64,000 bases of DNA from contig JAVVEZ010000005.1 in assembly GCA_032250895.1 (NCBI GenBank), forward strand, positions 1 to 64,000, in the 5' to 3' direction. Of this stretch, positions 60,735-64,000 are shown piece by piece. A program made the translations under genes and the position numbers. The stretch comes from JAVVEZ01 sp032250895. GTDB taxonomy: Bacteria; Pseudomonadota; Gammaproteobacteria; Pseudomonadales; Pseudohongiellaceae. Each line of letters starts with the position of its first letter. The stretch's first letter is position 1. The notes under the pieces were generated by a model that was not told where the DNA came from, made no database searches, and saw only the letters and a program-made list of their open reading frames with translations.

Positions 60735-62222
60735 TTATTGCGAGGTGATGCTGAAGGTGATGGGGCGGGTGTGGTGGAAGATTTCAGTGGGCTGGCTGCT
60801 CAGGGAATAGCCGACGAAGACCGAGAAATTCCTGCCATTGAGACCCGCATTGCGGCCGCGCAGATTCTTGATGATGTCGATGTCTTCCTGCGCATCCAGC
60901 AGGATGCTGGGACGGTAGGCCGGAAGCTGTGCAAGATTGCCGCTGAAGGCGATGAACTGGCCCGTGGCCGTCTTCACGAAGCGCTGGCCGTTATCGAGAA
61001 TGGCCAACACGAACAGCGAGCCGGCGCGGCCGACATGTTCCGGCGCAATCCGGATGCTGGCGCTGACGGTGACGGCCTCATCGGCCCGGAATTGTGACCG
61101 GAACCCTTCCTGCAGGCTGCCGGTGGCGCCGCCGCTGAAGATGGCATTGCTGCCGGTGCCACTGAGGCTCTGCGCCCGTTTGAGCAGGGGCCTGGGGTTG
61201 TCGCTGATGGTGAGCCGGTAGTCACCCGTGGTGCCCTTGCAGGCCGTGGGCCGGTCGAAGGTGTTGGCCAGAATCAGAAAGTCGCCGGCAGGAAAGATGG
61301 CCGAGAGGCGTGCGTCGCAGTCGCCGGCGCCGTCGTCATCCAGGCCGAGCTCTTGCAGGTTTTCATCGACAATCAGAACCACCGCATCCAGCAAACCCGA
61401 TTCCATCTGCAGGGACAGCGTTTGCTCGCTGTCCAGGTGCAACCGGAAGGCATCCACGAAACTGGTATCGATGCCGATATTCAATAATTCAAACATCCGG
61501 CAGTCGCCCTCGGTCAGCGCGCCGCTGATGACGGTATTGAGGCTTACTTCCGGCGTTTGACAGGTGCCGGGCGGCCCATAAATAGAGTTGGCGCCGGCGA
61601 TGTCATCCACCTGCAGGGCATCGATGGCGCTCACCGCAGGCGCCATGATGGCGGGGCGGGTCGTCTCATGACCCAGGCCCAGCGCATGGCCCAGCTCATG
61701 CAGGGCCACCCGGCCAAAATCCATTTGCGGACGCAGCTTGCCATTATAGATGTCCCAGTTGATATTGCTGTTGAAAATGATGTCGGCCTGGCTGATGCGG
61801 CCAAAACCCAGTGACGAAGATGAACCCAGGCTGAAGGTGACGGCCAGCACGCCCTGACCGAAGTCATTGCCACAGGCACTGGAGCTGAAATTCACACCAT
61901 TGCGGGCATCGCCACCACCACTGGGAAAACCGTTGTTGTTGGCCGTATTGCGACTGAAGCCCTGGCAGGGGTCCAGGAAACTGCGCATGATCAGAAAATC
62001 GAAGGCGGTGGCCTGTGACCACCGCGCCATGGCGTCTTCGAAGGCCACGCTCCAGCTCTGCCCGCTCGGCGCATTGCCGGTGATGCCGACATTGAACACG
62101 GTTTCACCAGCATCCCAGCGCGAGCCGGTAATATTGAAGCCGGCGGCGGGCAGCGGCAGCAGCAATGCCATGAGCAGCCCGGAAACAAGGCCGACTGCCG
62201 GGCGGGCCAGGAACGCGGTCAT
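60735..62222 (-). CDS. Secreted matrixin-family zinc metalloprotease
   Basis: 495 aa with a signal peptide (hydrophobic core GLVSGLLMALLLPLPAAG). The catalytic domain spans about residues 30-220: the zinc motif HELGHALGLGH and a Met-turn ETTRPAIMAPAVSAIDALQ are complete, typical of matrixins (M10/M12B-like metzincins). A prepro cysteine-switch is not evident. The C-terminal 270 residues look like one or two beta-sandwich domains (pre-peptidase C-terminal-like: ESGLLDAVVLIVDENLQELG). The gene is coupled to the upstream 227-aa companion by a 4-base overlap. Confidence 0.85.
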   Translation of the reverse strand: MTAFLARPAVGLVSGLLMALLLPLPAAGFNITGSRWDAGETVFNVGITGNAPSGQSWSVAFEDAMARWSQATAFDFLIMRSFLDPCQGFSRNTANNNGFPSGGGDARNGVNFSSSACGNDFGQGVLAVTFSLGSSSSLGFGRISQADIIFNSNINWDIYNGKLRPQMDFGRVALHELGHALGLGHETTRPAIMAPAVSAIDALQVDDIAGANSIYGPPGTCQTPEVSLNTVISGALTEGDCRMFELLNIGIDTSFVDAFRLHLDSEQTLSLQMESGLLDAVVLIVDENLQELGLDDDGAGDCDARLSAIFPAGDFLILANTFDRPTACKGTTGDYRLTISDNPRPLLKRAQSLSGTGSNAIFSGGATGSLQEGFRSQFRADEAVTVSASIRIAPEHVGRAGSLFVLAILDNGQRFVKTATGQFIAFSGNLAQLPAYRPSILLDAQEDIDIIKNLRGRNAGLNGRNFSVFVGYSLSSQPTEIFHHTRPITFSITSQ

Positions 62223-62902
62223 GGTGATGCTGGCTCCAGCAATTGACGGATTTCCTGCTTGAACTGCGCAGGGCTGAGATAGGTGTTGCCGGGCTCCGGC
62301 TGGCTGAGGCCGGCACTGCTGGTCCGGGCACTGCCCACGGCAGCCGGACCCGGGCCCTTGGCTTTCAGGGCTTTTTGCTTGAGAGCGCTCAGCTCGTCTG
62401 CCATGACGGCTGTCTCTGATTCTGGCTCTGTCGTGGCATAGACCCTGTCCTCACCCTGCTGATCCGGGTGAATCAGGTAGTGGCCCTGGGACCAACCCAG
62501 CAGAGGGTTGACATAGCCCTCGGCCAGGCTTTCCACAAAGTAGATGCCTCTTTCGCCGGGGACAGGCATATTCAGGTCGGACACGCTCAGCATCCTGTCG
62601 TTCATGCTGCCGCCGAGGAATCTCAGTTCGATCTGCTCGCCGGGATCGCCTCCCTTGACGACATCGGCAACACGGAAACGCACCCAGGTGTAGACCAGGC
62701 CGTCGCCGAGTTCATCGCTGCGAACCGCCGTCACCTCGCCTTCGAAAATGAGTTCAGCCAGATTGACCAGATCCGGCATGGAGAATTTTTGGATGGTGCT
62801 GGCGGCGGACACATTGTATAGACAAAGGCTGAGACAAAGGCCGAAACCGGCGCTGAACAAACAGCGGCGGGCACCGGAAAGCCTGCGTCCTGTGATCATC
62901 AT
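62219..62902 (-). CDS. Secreted companion of the matrixin, family unrecognised
   Basis: 227-aa protein with a signal peptide (CLFSAGFGLCLSLCLYNVSA) and a beta-rich body: SMPDLVNLAELIFEGEVTAV, VYTWVRFRVADVVKGGDPGE, MPVPGERGIYFVESLAEGYV and GWSQGHYLIHPDQQ. The last 60 residues are low-complexity and helical (LSALKQKALKAKGPGPAAV). Overlap with the matrixin gene by 4 bases suggests a substrate, inhibitor or chaperone role; nothing in the sequence distinguishes these. Confidence 0.72.
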   Translation of the reverse strand: MMITGRRLSGARRCLFSAGFGLCLSLCLYNVSAASTIQKFSMPDLVNLAELIFEGEVTAVRSDELGDGLVYTWVRFRVADVVKGGDPGEQIELRFLGGSMNDRMLSVSDLNMPVPGERGIYFVESLAEGYVNPLLGWSQGHYLIHPDQQGEDRVYATTEPESETAVMADELSALKQKALKAKGPGPAAVGSARTSSAGLSQPEPGNTYLSPAQFKQEIRQLLEPASP

Positions 62903-62917
62903 GGCCTCATCTCTCTA

Positions 62918-63007
62918 ATCAACTTACTCCGACCCCTTTGATCTCGCTGACCCCTTTGATCTCCGATCAACTTACTCTGACCCCTTTGATCTGGACCCCT
63001 TTGATCT
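62918..63007. repeat. GACCCCTTTGATCT tandem-type repeat
   Basis: The 14-mer GACCCCTTTGATCT occurs four times (62931, 62949, 62979, 62994). Two of the copies are preceded by ATCAACTTACTC, giving two 27-base units at 62918-62944 and 62966-62992 that differ at one base. Similar sequences are scattered in other proteobacteria, from general knowledge. The array spans the 3' end of the rmlB gene and provides its stop codon and last codons. Confidence 0.9.
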
Positions 63008-64000
63008 GTAGCTGCCGTCCTGGACGGCGCGCCACCAGGTTTCATTGTCCAGATACCAGCGTACGGTTGCGGTCAAGCCCTGCTCAAAATCCACCTGGGG
63101 CCGGTAGTTCAGCTCCCGGGTGATCTTGCCGGCATCGATGGCGTAGCGCACATCATGCCCGGGGCGGTCACGCACGAAGCTGATGAGGCCGGCACACGGC
63201 TGTTGGCAGGCCGCCGGGCACGCCGGAAAACGGGCCGTGATTCCAGGGTCTTCCTGACACAATCGATCGACAATGTCGCACAATAATTTCACGGTGTCGA
63301 TATTGGCCCATTCATTGTTGCCACCGATATTCCAGGTTTCACCGGCCAGGCCCTGCTCCAGAATCAATGCGATGCCCCGGCTGTGGTCATCCACGAACAG
63401 CCAGTCGCGAATCTGCCGGCCATCGCCGTAGATGGGCAGCGCCTTGCCGTTGAGAATGTTGAGCAGGCACAGGGGGATCAGTTTTTCCGGAAACTGCAGG
63501 GGGCCATAGTTGTTGGAGCAGTTGCTGGTGGTGACCGGCAGGCCATAGGTGTGGTGCCAGGCTCTGACCAGGTGGTCCGACGCCGCCTTGCTGGCGGCAT
63601 AGGGGGAGTTGGGCGCATAGGGCGTGGTTTCGCTGAAGGCCGGGTCCAGCGGGCCGAGGGTGCCATAGACCTCGTCGGTGGAGACGTGATGGAATTTTTT
63701 GCCACTCAGGCCCGTGGCCGCCGCCTTCCATATCTTGCGCGCACTTTTGAGCAGGGTATAGGTGCCCAGGATATTGGATTCGATGAAGGCGTCGGGGCCG
63801 GTGATGGACCTGTCGACATGGCTCTCGGCGGCGAAATGCACCAGCGTGTCGATGCTGTTTGCCGCCAGCAAGGATTCCACCAGCGTGATGTCACAGATAT
63901 TGCCCTCTACAAAGGTAAACCGGGGATCGGACATGGCCTGCTGCAAGTTCTGTTTGTTGCCGGCATAGGTCAAGGCGTCCAGCACGACCAGGTTGATCTG
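62972..64000 (-). CDS. rmlB: dTDP-glucose 4,6-dehydratase (5' end outside window)
   Basis: Makes dTDP-4-keto-6-deoxyglucose from dTDP-glucose for rhamnose, Fuc4NAc and related sugars. The frame is open to the right edge (INLVVLDALTYAGN), so the N-terminal nucleotide-binding motif lies outside. Visible: FHVSTDEVYGTLGP, the catalytic YAASKAASDHLVRAWHHTYG (YxxxK), SNNYGPLQFPEKLIPL and DRPGHDVRYAIDAGKI. An unusual insertion rich in Cys and Ala (ARFPACPAACQQPCAG) precedes this last motif. The C terminus SYRSKGSRSKGSE is not family-like: it is encoded by a tandem repeat. Its product would feed WecE. Confidence 0.92.
   Translation of the reverse strand, partial: QINLVVLDALTYAGNKQNLQQAMSDPRFTFVEGNICDITLVESLLAANSIDTLVHFAAESHVDRSITGPDAFIESNILGTYTLLKSARKIWKAAATGLSGKKFHHVSTDEVYGTLGPLDPAFSETTPYAPNSPYAASKAASDHLVRAWHHTYGLPVTTSNCSNNYGPLQFPEKLIPLCLLNILNGKALPIYGDGRQIRDWLFVDDHSRGIALILEQGLAGETWNIGGNNEWANIDTVKLLCDIVDRLCQEDPGITARFPACPAACQQPCAGLISFVRDRPGHDVRYAIDAGKITRELNYRPQVDFEQGLTATVRWYLDNETWWRAVQDGSYRSKGSRSKGSE

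Noticed and set aside
1..64000. tRNA or rRNA genes
   Set aside because: I saw no T-arm GTTCGAATCC-type signature in a cloverleaf context and no rRNA-like conserved stretches. A covariance-model scan was not possible.

Overview
The window is a contiguous piece of a gammaproteobacterial chromosome. The left third carries core genes of pseudomonad/enteric type and order: rppH-ptsP-lgt-thyA-folA on one strand, argE-argA-ilvD on the other, then gcvH, an iron ABC transporter, a UbiH-family hydroxylase, rsmE, glnK, ubiK, comM, rep and a cytochrome c5. Coding in this part is GC-rich. No rRNA, tRNA, CRISPR array, prophage or intact transposase was seen.

Layout. (1) 1-22.9 kb: housekeeping genes, with a family of short palindromic repeats (arms ATTCCCGC/GCGGGAAT or close variants) in most intergenic gaps. 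(2) 22.9-24.9 kb: a junction with a DUF2442 gene, a MntA-HepT toxin-antitoxin pair and a 0.6-kb stretch of decayed reading frames. (3) 24.9-48.7 kb: a visibly more A+T-rich surface-polysaccharide locus, almost entirely on the minus strand. It holds sugar-nucleotide enzymes (Gmd, a GDP-fucose-synthase-like reductase, a DegT-type aminotransferase, WecE, a WecD-like acetyltransferase, a UDP-GlcNAc 2-epimerase family protein), several glycosyltransferases, two Wzx-type flippases, two methyltransferases, a cupin, an HPr-kinase-like P-loop protein, and three large membrane proteins (754 aa GT-C-like, 592 aa DUF2079, 1189 aa unrecognised). A truncated second gmd (48.8-49.0 kb) marks the right edge. 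(4) 49.3-55.7 kb: a minus-strand cluster of secreted proteins: DUF1587/1595/1592/1588/1585 c-type-heme-motif protein, Tat-exported DUF1552 protein, ankyrin-repeat protein, and an MBL-fold protein with an altered metal site. (5) 55.8-60.1 kb: plus-strand GT4, GT2, DUF2304 and a membrane TPR protein, a second glycan-assembly operon. (6) 60.2-62.9 kb: a ribbon-helix-helix/RelE toxin-antitoxin pair and a matrixin metalloprotease with a small secreted companion. (7) 63-64 kb: rmlB, cut by the window edge, whose 3' end runs into a tandem repeat.

How the genes work together. Gmd makes GDP-4-keto-6-deoxymannose, which the reductase or the aminotransferase could convert to a GDP-6-deoxyhexose or GDP-perosamine-type sugar. 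RmlB makes dTDP-4-keto-6-deoxyglucose, the substrate WecE and the WecD-like enzyme would need to make dTDP-Fuc4NAc. So the large locus probably builds a polysaccharide with amino-deoxy sugars. No obvious initiating phosphoglycosyltransferase or Wzy polymerase is present, so part of the pathway must lie elsewhere or be performed by the unrecognised membrane proteins. The least familiar material is the 1189-aa membrane protein with its DUF2079 partner, the HPr-kinase-like protein in the glycan locus, and the secreted MBL/ankyrin/DUF1552/DUF1592 cluster.
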